A DNA stretch of 64,000 nucleotides from Pseudomonas sp. BCA17 (GCF_004519405.1 NZ_SGWI01000001.1:186001-250000); one strand, 5' to 3'. Shown: positions 34,954-45,307, counted from the stretch's first letter. Translations and numbers: made by a program. Notes: generated from the sequence alone by a model not told the origin.

Positions 34954-36309
34954 ATGTTCAATAAAGCATTGAAAACAGAACTGGCGGCCAGGACGGCCGA
35001 GGTGGCGCAATACAAAGGGTTGTTCAGCGCACTCGAACGCTCCATGGCAGTGGTCGAATTCGACCTGACCGGCAGAGTGCTGCGTGCCAATGAGGCGTTC
35101 CAGGCGACCATGGGATACAGCGCAGACCAATTGGTCGGCAAGACCCATCGTGATTTTTGCCTGCCTGAATTGACCGGCAGTCCCGCGTACACGGCGTTCT
35201 GGAATGATCTGAGGGCCGGTAAATTCGTCTCGGGTACTTTCAAACGTGTGGACTCCCACGGCAACACTGTCTGGTTGGAGGCCAGTTACAACCCCGTGCT
35301 GGATGTAAAGGGCCAAGTGCTGAAAGTGGTCAAGTACGCGCTGAACGTGACGCAAAAAGTCGAACAGGAAGCCGCCACCCGCAGCAGGCTGGTTGCACTG
35401 GACCGGGCGATGGCGGCTATCGAGTTCGATTTGAACGGGGTGGTACTCGACGCCAATGACAACTTCCTGCAGGTGATGGGGTATTCACTGCCGGAACTCA
35501 AAGGCAAACACCACCGCATGTTCTGCGAGCCGGCACTGGTCAACAGCAGTGAATACAGCGACTTCTGGCGCCGGCTGAACAACGGAGAGTTTTTTACCGG
35601 ACAGTTCAAGCGTATCGGCAGAAATGGCCGTGTGGTGTGGTTGGAGGCCAGCTACAACCCGGTGTACGACGGCGATGGCAAACTGATCAAAATCGTCAAG
35701 TTCGCCAGCGACATCACCGAGCGCGTGGAGAAATTCGAGGAAGACTCACGCGGCGCCTCACGGGCCTATCATATTTCGTCGGAGACCGAGCGCTTTGCCG
35801 AGCATGGCACCGAGGTGATTCAAGAGACCGCCGCTGAAATGCGCCGCATCGCCGATAATATCGGTGCCTCGGCACGGCTGGTCGGGCAGTTGGGCGATCG
35901 CTCCGAGCAAATCACCGCAATCGTCAATACCATCCGCGGTATCGCCGACCAGACCAACCTGTTGGCGCTCAACGCCGCCATCGAGGCGGCCCGCGCGGGC
36001 GACCAGGGCCGTGGCTTTGCGGTGGTGGCCGACGAAGTCAGGCAACTGGCGGGGCGGACCAGCCGCTCCACGGCGGAAATTGCCGAGATGATCGGCATGA
36101 TCCTGTCGGAAACCCGCGATGCGGTGTCCAGCATGAACGCGACCCAAGAGGGCGCACAGCGCGGCGTCAACCTGGCGGACCAGGCCGGCTCGGTAATTTT
36201 GCAGATCCGTACCAGTACCGGCGACGCCGTACGCGCGGTGAGCATGTTTGCCTCGAAACTGGACGAGTCCGAAGTCATTCCTAAAACAGCCGTCGGTTGG
36301 GTCGGGTAG
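34954..36309 (+). CDS. bdlA: Soluble PAS-PAS chemoreceptor, BdlA-like (451 aa)
   Basis: Cytoplasmic methyl-accepting protein with two tandem PAS domains (residues ~18-128 and ~140-250; each with VxEFDLxGxVLxAN, a (H/K)RxFC motif and WLEASYNPV) followed by the signalling hairpin ([20 protein letters not shown] to [14 protein letters not shown]). No membrane helices. This is the layout of P. aeruginosa BdlA, which relays redox or nutrient cues to c-di-GMP and biofilm dispersal, and also of Aer-like receptors. GAGTGAGGG precedes the ATG. It ends convergently with an OprD porin. Assignment to BdlA rather than another PAS receptor is moderately sure. Confidence 0.8.
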   Translation: MFNKALKTELAARTAEVAQYKGLFSALERSMAVVEFDLTGRVLRANEAFQATMGYSADQLVGKTHRDFCLPELTGSPAYTAFWNDLRAGKFVSGTFKRVDSHGNTVWLEASYNPVLDVKGQVLKVVKYALNVTQKVEQEAATRSRLVALDRAMAAIEFDLNGVVLDANDNFLQVMGYSLPELKGKHHRMFCEPALVNSSEYSDFWRRLNNGEFFTGQFKRIGRNGRVVWLEASYNPVYDGDGKLIKIVKFASDITERVEKFEEDSRGASRAYHISSETERFAEHGTEVIQETAAEMRRIADNIGASARLVGQLGDRSEQITAIVNTIRGIADQTNLLALNAAIEAARAGDQGRGFAVVADEVRQLAGRTSRSTAEIAEMIGMILSETRDAVSSMNATQEGAQRGVNLADQAGSVILQIRTSTGDAVRAVSMFASKLDESEVIPKTAVGWVG

Positions 36310-36323
36310 TGCCTGGGTACCGT

Positions 36324-36343
36324 CCGGCCACTTGGCTGGCCGG
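36324..36343. other. Hairpin between convergent bdlA-like and oprD-type genes
   Basis: CCGGCCA and TGGCCGG form a 7-base stem around a short loop in the 46-base gap between the two stops. Possibly a shared terminator, but no T tract follows. Confidence 0.4.
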
Positions 36344-36355
36344 TGCATTCAGCGG

Positions 36356-37678
36356 CTACAGTAGGGTGAACGGGTAATCGACGATCACCCGCAGTTCATT
36401 CAACTTCCCATCGCCCTGATCGGCGTTGGATGAAACCATGGCGTCACGTATGCGAAACGACAGGTTTTTCGCCGGGCCGCTCTGCAGTACATATTTGGCC
36501 TCCACATCGGTCTCGTGGTGGTCACCCTCGGCGCCGTAGTCGCCGGCATAGGCACTGTTGGCCGGCGTGTGCGTGCCATTGATGTCCGAACCGTTGACGT
36601 AGCGGGTCATGAAGCTCAGCCCGGGGACGCCGAAGCTGGCCATATTCAGGTCGTAACGGATACCCCACGACTGCTCGCCCGGGCCGTTGAAGTCACCCCA
36701 CTGTATCGAGTTGGCCAGCAGCACCGAATCGCCGCCTTCGCCCGCGCCATTGTTACCCGTGCCGATGTAGTCGAACGGTGTGTCGCCATGCACTTTCTGG
36801 AACGACAGCGTCAGGGTGTGGGCCGCCAGGAACGAGTAGGCCGCGGCAACCGAGTAGGTCGTGTTGTTGATCGCCCCGGCCTTGGCGCTGCCGGTGTCGA
36901 GGGTACGGTACAGGTTGCCGTCCAATGCCAACGACTGGTCATTGCCCAGCGCAATGACGTAGTTGAGGTTGGTGTAGTACTGGCGCCAGATATCTTCCAA
37001 CTCACCCGCATACAGCGTGGCGCTCAACGACGGTGTGAAGGTGTATTTGCCACCGACGAAGCTCGCACTGTTGGCCGCCACGTTGGCGTAGGTGGCGTAG
37101 ATATCGTGGTCATGGTTGCTGGTCATGCCGCTGTTGGTGCTGGTGAAGTGCCCGGCTTCCAGGTCGAGCCCGGCGATCTCGCTGCTGGTCAGGTCAAAAC
37201 CGGTGGCGGTCTGCGGCAAAATACGCGTACCGCCGGTAGCGAAGACGGGGGCGGTAGGCTGCATGTCACCGAATTTCAGCTGGGTCTTGGAGACCTTGAG
37301 CTTCACCGCTGCGCCCACTGAACCGTAGCCGTTTTCTGGGTCGCCATGACGGTCGGTCGGCAGGTCACCGGTGCCTGCATCGGCGTGCGTAGCGTCGAGC
37401 TTCATCGCGCCGTAGGCATAGGCATCCACACCAAAACCAATGGTGCCCTGGGTGAAGCCAGAGGCGTAGTTGAGCATCGCGCCCTGGGTCCAGTCGCGGT
37501 TGTCAGCCTTGCCGCTTTGGCGATCGCGGTCAAAGTAATAGTTGCGTAGCAGCCCGGTGAGGCTGCTGCCTTCGATAAACCCTTTGGAATCCGCCTGGTC
37601 GGTAACGGACTCGGCAAAGCTGACTTGGCTGATACTGACACCTATCGCCAGCGTTAACAGGCTCCACTTTTTGATCAT
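36356..37678 (-). CDS. OprD-family outer-membrane porin (440 aa)
   Basis: Substrate-specific 18-strand porin for small organic acids or amino acids. A signal peptide (MIKKWSLLTLAIGVSISQVSFA) precedes SKGFIEGSSLTGLLRNYYFDRD, the hallmark OprD start. GFTQGTIGFGVDAYA, the GTRILPQTATGFDL stretch and the final aromatic strand ending VDYPFTLL are also typical. ATG at 37678 chosen because it begins the signal peptide, with GGGGAA upstream. Which OprD subfamily (and so which substrate) it belongs to is not clear. Confidence 0.9.
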   Translation of the reverse strand: MIKKWSLLTLAIGVSISQVSFAESVTDQADSKGFIEGSSLTGLLRNYYFDRDRQSGKADNRDWTQGAMLNYASGFTQGTIGFGVDAYAYGAMKLDATHADAGTGDLPTDRHGDPENGYGSVGAAVKLKVSKTQLKFGDMQPTAPVFATGGTRILPQTATGFDLTSSEIAGLDLEAGHFTSTNSGMTSNHDHDIYATYANVAANSASFVGGKYTFTPSLSATLYAGELEDIWRQYYTNLNYVIALGNDQSLALDGNLYRTLDTGSAKAGAINNTTYSVAAAYSFLAAHTLTLSFQKVHGDTPFDYIGTGNNGAGEGGDSVLLANSIQWGDFNGPGEQSWGIRYDLNMASFGVPGLSFMTRYVNGSDINGTHTPANSAYAGDYGAEGDHHETDVEAKYVLQSGPAKNLSFRIRDAMVSSNADQGDGKLNELRVIVDYPFTLL

Positions 37679-38054
37679 GTTCTTATTTCCCCGGAATAAT
37701 GAACGCGCACAGTTACACCGCACTTTATTGAAAAGGTGTACAGGTTTTATGGGCAGGTATTTCAGGTGAGCGCAGTGCCGTTTTTATTGTGTTCGACGTG
37801 TTTGTCGAGCTTGATTATCAGCAGATTTTTCGCGGCGCGCAGCCCTGTGCGGGATTAAACTCGATTAATTAAACTTCACATTATTTAATCGGTTACGGGT
37901 GTAGCGTGGTCAGGGTCTTAGCCGCTCTGCTTCGACAAACCCTTTGGTTTTCCGCCGCAGGTTCTGCGGCGGATTTTTTATATCCGCTTAACGTAGACGC
38001 AGGGTATTGCAGCGCCAACGATGAATGAAGGCAATCTGTGTGCGCCGCTGACGG
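37679..38054. other. Spacer with orphan terminator, possible small RNA
   Basis: A 376-base gap between two minus-strand genes. It contains AT-rich promoter-like sequence (ATTAATTAAACTTCACATTA near 37864) and, at 37951-37980, a strong plus-strand terminator with no plus-strand gene in front of it. Also holds the promoter of the porin gene. Confidence 0.5.
37951..37980 (+). terminator. Orphan rho-independent terminator
   Basis: TCCGCCGCAG, loop GTT, CTGCGGCGGA and then TTTTTTA: a textbook terminator reading on the plus strand. The genes on both sides are on the minus strand, so it probably ends an unannotated transcript such as a small RNA. Confidence 0.8.
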
Positions 38055-38924
38055 TTACTCTTTCACATCCATGAATTTTTCAGCCCACGCTACATAGCTT
38101 TCCGGCAGCGTGTAGGTATGCGTCAGCTCGGTGGCACTCAGGTTCGAGGTGCTGTGGGTCAGCTTACGCTGGGCGCGCAGGCTGTCGTAGGTGGCCTTGA
38201 TCGACGCAAAGTAGGCGCCATGGCCGGCCACCACGACACGCACGCCCAGGCTGGCGAGGCGCTCGCTGTCGTTGAGCTGGGGATTGCCGTAGGTCACCAG
38301 CATCAACGGCACCGTGAGGTTCGCCGCGATCTGCTCGAGGTGGGCGAAGTCTTTGACACCGACCATGCAGATGCCATCGGCACCGGCTTTTTCATAGGCC
38401 TTGGTGCGTTCGATAACGTCTGCGGTCGGCAATACACCGGCGTTGGTGCGGGCGATGATCGACAGTTCCGGATCGACACGCGCCTCAAGCGCCGCCTTGA
38501 CCTTGCCGATGCCTTCTTCGATGGAGATCAGGTCGGTGGATTTGCGCCCGAACTGCGCCGGCAGCAGGGTGTCTTCAATCGTCAGCGCCGCGACGCCGGC
38601 ACGCTCGAGTTCCTCGACGGTGCGCATCACGTTCAGGGCGTTGCCATAACCGTGGTCGGCGTCCGCGATAAAGGGCAACTGCGCCACGCGCCCGATACGG
38701 GTCGCCTGTTCAACGAACTCACTCAGGGTGATCAGCGCAAAATCGGGGGCGGCGAGTACCTGCAACGAAGCGACCGAGCCACCCAGGATACCGACCTCGA
38801 ACCCCAGGTCGGCCGCGATACGCGCGGACATGGGGTCGAAAACCGAGGCGGTTTCAACGCACATTTTCTTGGCAAGCAATTCACGGAAGTTGCGGCGCAA
38901 CGCTGAGTGAGAGATTTTCGGCAT
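38055..38924 (-). CDS. PEP mutase/isocitrate lyase superfamily enzyme, oxaloacetate decarboxylase-like (289 aa)
   Basis: TIM-barrel enzyme close to P. aeruginosa PA4872, a Mg-dependent oxaloacetate decarboxylase. Conserved features are [20 protein letters not shown], the metal-binding ADADHGYGN and [11 protein letters not shown] blocks, and the Arg in SIIARTNA. The isocitrate-lyase catalytic cysteine motif (KKCGH) is absent. Length matches. ATG at 38924 with AGGAAAGAAC upstream. Monocistronic. Oxaloacetate to pyruvate plus CO2 is the likely reaction, inferred by family. Confidence 0.85.
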   Translation of the reverse strand: MPKISHSALRRNFRELLAKKMCVETASVFDPMSARIAADLGFEVGILGGSVASLQVLAAPDFALITLSEFVEQATRIGRVAQLPFIADADHGYGNALNVMRTVEELERAGVAALTIEDTLLPAQFGRKSTDLISIEEGIGKVKAALEARVDPELSIIARTNAGVLPTADVIERTKAYEKAGADGICMVGVKDFAHLEQIAANLTVPLMLVTYGNPQLNDSERLASLGVRVVVAGHGAYFASIKATYDSLRAQRKLTHSTSNLSATELTHTYTLPESYVAWAEKFMDVKE

Positions 38925-39130
38925 GTTCTTTCCTGGCTCTGTCGTCTTCAGTGACGATCAATGTCTATTCATGGTGGCGCGAGATTACCATGCAGACGGG
39001 CCGGGCATTATGACGTTTGAGCATGAGGTAGGCGCCGCCAACATGGGGCACCAATTTGGGGCGTAAATTCGGGAAAATCGGACACGCCTCCACGGTTTGC
39101 GCGAGACGTGTCATTTGCCCTGCGGAAGAG

Positions 39131-42100
39131 TCACGGAGCGTTCGCCGGCGCTGCCTCCTGCAGCGATTGCCCCGCGTCGTGAGCGTGCGTGGCCCCCATG
39201 AACATGTACATCGCCGGCACCATGAACAGGGTCAACAGCGTGCCGATCGACAAGCCGGCGAAGATCACCAGCCCCATGTCATGGCGCCCCGCAGCCCCGG
39301 CGCCGGAAGCCCACACCAGGGGCACCACGCCCAGCACCATCGCTGCCGTGGTCATCAGGATCGGGCGCAGGCGCACGGCGGCCGCTTCTTCAATCGCCTC
39401 ACGCTTACTGTGGCCGGCGCGCTGCAACTCATTGGCGAACTGCACGATCAGAATCCCGTGCTTGGTGATCAACCCCAACAGCGTCACCAGGCCAACCTGG
39501 GTGTACACGTTGATCGAGGCGTAGCCCATGGTGATGAAGGCCAGCGCACCGAAGAGCGCCGGTGGCACGGAGAACAGGATCACCACCGGGTCGCGGAAAC
39601 TCTCGAACTGGAACGCCAGGGCCAGGTAGACGATCAGGATCGAAAACATCAGTAAGCCGACGAAACCACCCGACTCCTGCATGAACTGCCGCGACTCGCC
39701 GGCAAAGTCCGAGGTGTAGCCGGAAGGCGCAACGTTGTTGAGGATTGTGTTCAGTTTCGCCAGCAGTTCACCCTGGGCCACACCGCTGACGCCGCCCAGC
39801 GTCGCCGAGTTGAGTTGCTGGAAGTGGTTGATCGATTCTGGCTGGGTCGAGGTCTCGATATGCGCCACCGTGCGTGCCGGGATCATGCTGCCTGTGGGCG
39901 TGCGGATGTAGTAATCGAGAATCTGCTCGGGGTTGAGACGGTTGACCTGCAACACCTGGGGAATGACTTTGTACGAGCGCCCGGCGGTGGAAAAGTAGTT
40001 CACGTAGTTGCCACCCAAGGCGGCCGACAACGCCGCGCCCACATCGGCCTGGGTCATGCCCAACGCGGCAATTTTCTCCCGGTCGACCACCAGCCTGGCC
40101 TGTGGTTTGTCCAGTTTCAAGTCCATGTCGGCGAACCAGAACAACTGTTGTTTGCGGGCCTCGGCCATGACCGCTTGCGCGACTTCGTTGAGGTTTTCCA
40201 CCGAGTCGGTGGTCGTGATCACAAACTGCACCGGCAACCCCTGGGCGCCCGGCAGGGAAGGCAACGGGAAGGCCGCGATGCTGGCGCCCGGTACCTGGTT
40301 CCATTTTTGCTGCAGGTCCAGAATCAGTTGGGCCTGGGAGCGCGTACGGTCGGCCCAGGATTTGAGCAGCACGCCGCCCAGGCCCTGGTTGAGTGCCGGC
40401 AGGCCGGTCAGTTGGAACATCTGCGCATATTCGGGTTCTTTGTTGGCGATCTGGAAGGCCTGGTCGGCAATGCGCTCCATCTGCTGGGGCGAGGCTGTCG
40501 GCGGGCCTTTGATCTGCATGAACACCAACCCCTGGTCTTCGGTGGGCGACAGTTCGCTCTTGGCGGTCATGCCACTGGCGGCGACCAGCAGGAACAAGAT
40601 AAAGCCAAAGGTCACCAACACCGGCCAGACGTTCAGCCCGCCGGACAGCACGCGATGGTAGCGCTTGCGAAGCCAGTCAAAGTAATGGTCGAGGCGACGG
40701 GCGAAACGGCCTTCCTCCTGGCCGGGCTTGAACAGTCTGGACGTCATCATCGGCGAGAGTGTCAACGCCACCACGGCCGACACGGTCACGGCGCCCGCCA
40801 GCGAGAAACAGAACTCCTTGAACAGGGCGCCAGTGAGGCCGCTGCGCAGCCCGATAGGCACATACGCAGCCACCAACACCACGGTCATCGCAATGATCGG
40901 CCCGCCCAGTTCGCGCGCCGCGATCAGCGCGGCTTCCAACACGCCTTTACCTTCCTCCTTGATATGGCGATCGACGTTTTCCACCACAATAATCGCGTCG
41001 TCCACCACCAGCCCGATCGCCAGCACCAGGGCAAGCAGCGTCAGCAAGTTGATGGAGTAACCCAGCAGGTACATGACGAAGAACGTGCCGACCAGCGACA
41101 GCGGAATCGCCACCAGCGGTACGATCACCGCGCGGAACGAACCGAGGAACAGGTAGATGACCACCGAGACGATGATCATGGCTTCGACCAGGGTCTTTAC
41201 CACCTCATAAATCGACGTGTTGATGAACTCGGTGGAGTCATACACGATCTCGCCGCGCACCCCGCTGGGCAATTGCGATTGCAGCTCGGGGAAAGCCTCG
41301 CGCACGCTGTCGGCGACCGTCAGGATGTTCGCCGTGGGCGCCGCTTTGATGCCGATGAATACCGAGCGCTTGCCGGAGAATGCCACGCTGCTGTCGTAAC
41401 TTTCGGCGCCAAGCGTCACGGTGGCCACATCCTCCAGGTACACCAGCGCATCGCCGTTGTGCTTGATGACCAGGCGCTTGAACTCATCCACCGTGTGCAA
41501 ATCGGTGCCGGCCGTCAGGTCGATCGTCACCGATTGCCCACGGGTCGAGCCCACCGCAGACAAGTAGTTGTTGTTGGCCAGGGCGGTGGACACGTCCTGC
41601 GCGGTGACGTTATGCGCCGCCAGTTTGTCCGGGTCGAGCCAGGCGCGCAGGGCGAACTGGCGACCGCCGAGAATCTCTGCGGTTTGCACACCCTGGATCG
41701 AATCGAGCTTGGGTTTGACCACTCGCACCAGGTAGTCCGTGATGTTGTTGGTGGGCAGCGTGTCGCTGTAGAACCCCAGGTACATGGCGTCCGTGGTTTG
41801 CCCGACGGCCACCGTCAGCACCGGCTCCTGAGCCTGGGCGGGCAGTTGGTTCTTCACCGAATTGACCTGGGTATTGATCTCGGTGAGGGCTTTGCTCGCG
41901 TCGTAGTTCAGCCGCAGGGTGGCGGTAATGGTCGAGACGCCGGTAATGCTCGATGAGGACAGGTAGTCAATGCCTTGGGCCTGAGCGATAGCGGCTTCCA
42001 GCGGCTGGGTGATAAAGCCTGCCACGGTGGACGCGTCCGCACCGTAGTAGGCGGTGGTGATGGTGACCACGGTGTTTTCGGTGCGCGGCCACTGGTTCAC

Positions 42101-42199
42101 CGGCAGTTCGAAGATCGAGCGCAGCCCCAGGATCAGGATGAACAGCGAGACCACCACGGCCCAGACCGGCCGGTGGATAAAGGTATCGGTAAGTTTCAT
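39131..42199 (-). CDS. RND multidrug efflux pump, inner-membrane transporter (1022 aa)
   Basis: Proton-driven hydrophobe/amphiphile efflux (HAE1-type) pump. The chain begins MKLTDTFIHRPVWAVVVSLF with helix 1, has twelve membrane helices in two blocks with large periplasmic loops, and carries the proton-relay pair in LVVDDAIIVVENVDRHI (helix 4). The end, FVGLLMFSILIVYLALAFQF to VWASGAGAAGRHDMG, is typical. Closest recognised type is the MexQ/MexK-like branch. Third gene of the operon, starting 9 bases after the adaptor stop. Substrates unknown. Confidence 0.9.
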   Translation of the reverse strand: MKLTDTFIHRPVWAVVVSLFILILGLRSIFELPVNQWPRTENTVVTITTAYYGADASTVAGFITQPLEAAIAQAQGIDYLSSSSITGVSTITATLRLNYDASKALTEINTQVNSVKNQLPAQAQEPVLTVAVGQTTDAMYLGFYSDTLPTNNITDYLVRVVKPKLDSIQGVQTAEILGGRQFALRAWLDPDKLAAHNVTAQDVSTALANNNYLSAVGSTRGQSVTIDLTAGTDLHTVDEFKRLVIKHNGDALVYLEDVATVTLGAESYDSSVAFSGKRSVFIGIKAAPTANILTVADSVREAFPELQSQLPSGVRGEIVYDSTEFINTSIYEVVKTLVEAMIIVSVVIYLFLGSFRAVIVPLVAIPLSLVGTFFVMYLLGYSINLLTLLALVLAIGLVVDDAIIVVENVDRHIKEEGKGVLEAALIAARELGGPIIAMTVVLVAAYVPIGLRSGLTGALFKEFCFSLAGAVTVSAVVALTLSPMMTSRLFKPGQEEGRFARRLDHYFDWLRKRYHRVLSGGLNVWPVLVTFGFILFLLVAASGMTAKSELSPTEDQGLVFMQIKGPPTASPQQMERIADQAFQIANKEPEYAQMFQLTGLPALNQGLGGVLLKSWADRTRSQAQLILDLQQKWNQVPGASIAAFPLPSLPGAQGLPVQFVITTTDSVENLNEVAQAVMAEARKQQLFWFADMDLKLDKPQARLVVDREKIAALGMTQADVGAALSAALGGNYVNYFSTAGRSYKVIPQVLQVNRLNPEQILDYYIRTPTGSMIPARTVAHIETSTQPESINHFQQLNSATLGGVSGVAQGELLAKLNTILNNVAPSGYTSDFAGESRQFMQESGGFVGLLMFSILIVYLALAFQFESFRDPVVILFSVPPALFGALAFITMGYASINVYTQVGLVTLLGLITKHGILIVQFANELQRAGHSKREAIEEAAAVRLRPILMTTAAMVLGVVPLVWASGAGAAGRHDMGLVIFAGLSIGTLLTLFMVPAMYMFMGATHAHDAGQSLQEAAPANAP

Positions 42200-42208
42200 G
42201 GGACACCT

Positions 42209-43396
42209 TTAATGTTCTTGGGGAGTCGGAGCGGGGTCGTTCAGCGGCGCGGCGCTGTTGTCGACCTTCACCGGCGAGCCATTCTTGAGCTTCATCTGGC
42301 CGCTGGTGATCAACAGATCGCCTTCCTTCACACCGGACACGATCGCCACCTGATCGCCGCGGGCCGGGCCGGTCTTGATGAAGGTCTGTTGCGCGCTGAG
42401 CACCTCTTCACCCTTGTCGTTTTTGCTCGAAGTGGCGATGAACACCGTGGTGCCGTAAGGGTTGTAGGTCACCGAGGTCTGTGGAACGGTGAGGTAGCGC
42501 TGGGGCGCGCCCGAATTGACCACGGCACGCGCAAACATCCCGGGTACCAGGCTTTGCCTGGGGTTCTCGACGGTGGCTTCGACCGTGACGTTGCGCGTGG
42601 CCGAATCGAATTGGGTGTCGACAGTGCTGATCCGGCCCGTAAAGGTTTGCTTGGAGAGGCCGTCGGCAGTCACCGAAACCCCCTGGCCGATGGCAATGGC
42701 CTCGAGCTGGGTCTGTGGCACCGTAAAGTCGATATAGATGGGATCGAAGGTCTGCAGCGTGGCAATTTTGTCGCCTGGGTTGAGGTATTGGCCCGGGTTG
42801 ACGCGGGTGATCCCGATGCGCCCGGCAAACGGCGCGCGAATGGTCTTTTTCGCCACCAGCGCGCGTTGCTGTTCTACCGCGGCGAGTTTGGCCTTCAGGT
42901 CTGCTGTGTCGGTGTCGACCTGGGCCTGGGATATCGCATTGACCGCCAGTTGCGCCTTGTCGCGCTTGAGCACGATACCCGCCAGGTCGGCAGTCGCTTC
43001 AAGGGAGTGGAGTTGCGCGATGTCGGAGTCGGCATTCAGCTGGACCAGGAGCGCCTGGGCCGCCACCTCTTGCCCGGGCGTGAAGCCGAGGGTACGCACG
43101 ATACCGCCGACTTCTGTGGTGACGTCGACCCCGCGAACGGCCTTCATCGAGCCCACGGCCGTCACGCTGGGCTGCCAATCGGCATAGGGCACGAGCATGG
43201 CGGTGACCACGGCGGCGGGCAAGGGCTGCTTTGACTGGGCGATCAGCGCGGAAATCTGCACGAATTTCACCGCGACGATAATCGCGACAATCACCAGCAC
43301 TAACGCGAGCATGATCAGCATCGGCCGCCACAGTCGACGTTTGCGCGGTACGCCGGGCTCGGTGGGCAGGGGAGAGGCAGTCTGGACGTCGGCCAT
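42209..43396 (-). CDS. RND efflux periplasmic adaptor (membrane fusion protein, 395 aa)
   Basis: Links the RND pump to the outer-membrane channel. An N-terminal membrane anchor (RPMLIMLALVLVIVAIIVAV) replaces the usual lipobox. The barrel-sandwich halves (VRTLGFTPGQEVAAQALLVQ and KTIRAPFAGRIGITRVNPGQ) flank a short alpha-hairpin. The beta-barrel (IYIDFTVPQTQLEAIAIGQG) and membrane-proximal domain follow. Located between the channel and pump genes. Confidence 0.9.
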   Translation of the reverse strand: MADVQTASPLPTEPGVPRKRRLWRPMLIMLALVLVIVAIIVAVKFVQISALIAQSKQPLPAAVVTAMLVPYADWQPSVTAVGSMKAVRGVDVTTEVGGIVRTLGFTPGQEVAAQALLVQLNADSDIAQLHSLEATADLAGIVLKRDKAQLAVNAISQAQVDTDTADLKAKLAAVEQQRALVAKKTIRAPFAGRIGITRVNPGQYLNPGDKIATLQTFDPIYIDFTVPQTQLEAIAIGQGVSVTADGLSKQTFTGRISTVDTQFDSATRNVTVEATVENPRQSLVPGMFARAVVNSGAPQRYLTVPQTSVTYNPYGTTVFIATSSKNDKGEEVLSAQQTFIKTGPARGDQVAIVSGVKEGDLLITSGQMKLKNGSPVKVDNSAAPLNDPAPTPQEH

Positions 43397-43427
43397 GGAG
43401 AGTCTCGCTGTTTCAATGATTCGGGGT

Positions 43428-45026
43428 TCAGTCCAACCACGCCGCTTTGGCGGGCGTAGCGATGGCGCGATGCGCGTTCTGCTTGTCGGCCGGTTTGAGC
43501 TCCTGCCACGACGGCAGCCCGAAGCGGTCCGGGTGACCGTGGGTGGCGGGGTCTACATCGGCGCGATTCCACCAGCCGCCGCCCAATGCCTGGAAGAGGG
43601 CCGTGGTATCGCTGTAGCGGGCAGCCTGCGCCCTGACGCGCGCCAGTACCGTGTTCTGGTAGGTCTGCTGGGCCGTGAGCAGGTTGATGTAAGCCACTGC
43701 ACCCAGGCGGAATTGGGCCTGCACCAGGTCCAGGTTGGCTTGCGCGGAACGCTCGGCCGCGACCTGCTGGTTGAGTGTCTCGGCGTCGGCTTCCAACGCG
43801 CGCAGTGCATTGGCCACATCCTGGAACGCGGTCAACACGGTGCCGCGATAACGCGCCGCGGATTCGTCATAGGCCGCCACGGCGGCGCGTTTGCGATGCT
43901 CGAGGGCGCCGGCATCGAAGATCGGTTGGGCGATCGAACCCGCCAGGCTCCAGACGCCCGAGCCGGCGGAAAACAGCCGGCTCCCGCTCGCCACCGTGGA
44001 GCCCACGGAGCCGGTAATACTGAACTGCGGCAACTGATTGGCGACGGCCACACCGATATTGGCGCTGGCCTGATGCAATTGAGCCTGGGCGGAACGCACA
44101 TCCGGCCGTTGGCCGACAATCGCCGAGGGCAGGCTGACAGGCAGTTCCTGCGGCAGGTGCAGGGAAGCGAGTTGGAAACGTTCGCCCCGGTCCTGATTGG
44201 GAAAGCGGCCCAGGTAGGCCATCAGTTGGTTGCGGGTCTGCGCCAATTGCTTTTGCAGGGGCGGCAGGGTGGCGCGGGTCTGGGCCAGTGCGGTCTGTTG
44301 GGTGAGCACGTCGGCATTGCCGATGGCACCCAGTTGCCGCTGGGACTGCAACACGTCGAGCTGGTCGCTTTGCAGGCGGATGATGGCCTCGGTGGCCGCC
44401 ACTTGATCGCGCAAAGACGCCAGGCTCACCGCCGTGTTGACCACATTGGACGTCAGCGTGAGGTAGGTGGCCTCCAGCTGGAAACGTTCGTACTCGGCCT
44501 GGGCCGTGGTGGATTCGATCTGCCGCCGGGTGCCGCCGAACACGTCCGGGGCATACGACACGCTGAGCGACGCCGAGCTGACCGTGAGAATCGGCGACGA
44601 CGGTGCGCCCGTCGTGACGCCGGATACTTTCTCCCGGGCTTTTTGCAGATTGGCGTCGACCGAGGGAAACAGCGATGCCTGGTCGGCGTACACCCGCTCG
44701 TTGGCCTGGCGCAAGGCTGCTTGCGCGGCACTCACATCCGGGTTGGCGCGCAGGGCCTCTTCGACCAGGTCATTCAACGTCGGTGAGCGGAACAGCGTCC
44801 ACCATTGCCCCGGAATGTCCATCCCTGCGATCAAGCGTTGCGCTGCGCCACCGGTGTCGATGTCGGCCTTGGCAGTGGTGGCGAGCTTTTCCCTGGCGTA
44901 ATCGGCCTCTGCGGGTACCTCGGGGCGGGCAAAATCCGGCCCGACCGTACAACCGGCAAGCACCAGGCACAGCAGGCTAAGCGGAGCCAGAGGATGTGAA
45001 ACACGCCACCGCGGCTGCTCGTTCAT
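43428..45026 (-). CDS. NodT/OprM-type outer-membrane efflux channel (532 aa)
   Basis: TolC-like trimeric exit duct, lipid-anchored: LLCLVLAGC gives the lipobox, so Cys24 is lipidated and the mature protein starts CTVGPDFARPEVP as in OprM/NodT proteins. Two repeats of helical hairpins (ANPDVSAAQAALRQANERVY; QRPDVRSAQAQLHQASANIG) follow. ATG at 45026 gives a good signal; a GTG at 45053 would add nine residues. First gene of the operon, an order different from mexAB-oprM. It ends 31 bases before the adaptor start. C-terminal extension after the second repeat (about 50 residues) is unusually polar. Confidence 0.88.
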   Translation of the reverse strand: MNEQPRWRVSHPLAPLSLLCLVLAGCTVGPDFARPEVPAEADYAREKLATTAKADIDTGGAAQRLIAGMDIPGQWWTLFRSPTLNDLVEEALRANPDVSAAQAALRQANERVYADQASLFPSVDANLQKAREKVSGVTTGAPSSPILTVSSASLSVSYAPDVFGGTRRQIESTTAQAEYERFQLEATYLTLTSNVVNTAVSLASLRDQVAATEAIIRLQSDQLDVLQSQRQLGAIGNADVLTQQTALAQTRATLPPLQKQLAQTRNQLMAYLGRFPNQDRGERFQLASLHLPQELPVSLPSAIVGQRPDVRSAQAQLHQASANIGVAVANQLPQFSITGSVGSTVASGSRLFSAGSGVWSLAGSIAQPIFDAGALEHRKRAAVAAYDESAARYRGTVLTAFQDVANALRALEADAETLNQQVAAERSAQANLDLVQAQFRLGAVAYINLLTAQQTYQNTVLARVRAQAARYSDTTALFQALGGGWWNRADVDPATHGHPDRFGLPSWQELKPADKQNAHRAIATPAKAAWLD

Positions 45027-45307
45027 ATCGACTCGATTAATCAGTTGGGTCACTGTTTTTTTTGTTGAGCAATGCGTGCAGGTGGATCTAGGCGAGCCAT
45101 GGAAAAGGCCCTCGGGGCGCTGGATTCAAATCAGTGTAGGTGGTGCAGGGCGCTAAGCAATATCGACGCGTTGTACCGGGCGTATAGACAGATCTGAAAA
45201 TGCATACTCAGCATTATTGCAGCATTAGGTTATGCGTTATTGGTATTTTACAGGCTGGTGTGAGTCCCCCATCTTGTCGGTCTTACGAACAGGTACTGGA
45301 GATAAAT

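Noticed and set aside
39815..41956. 713-codon open frame opposite the RND pump
   Set aside because: Antisense of the pump; composition is Arg/His/Gln-rich without motifs.
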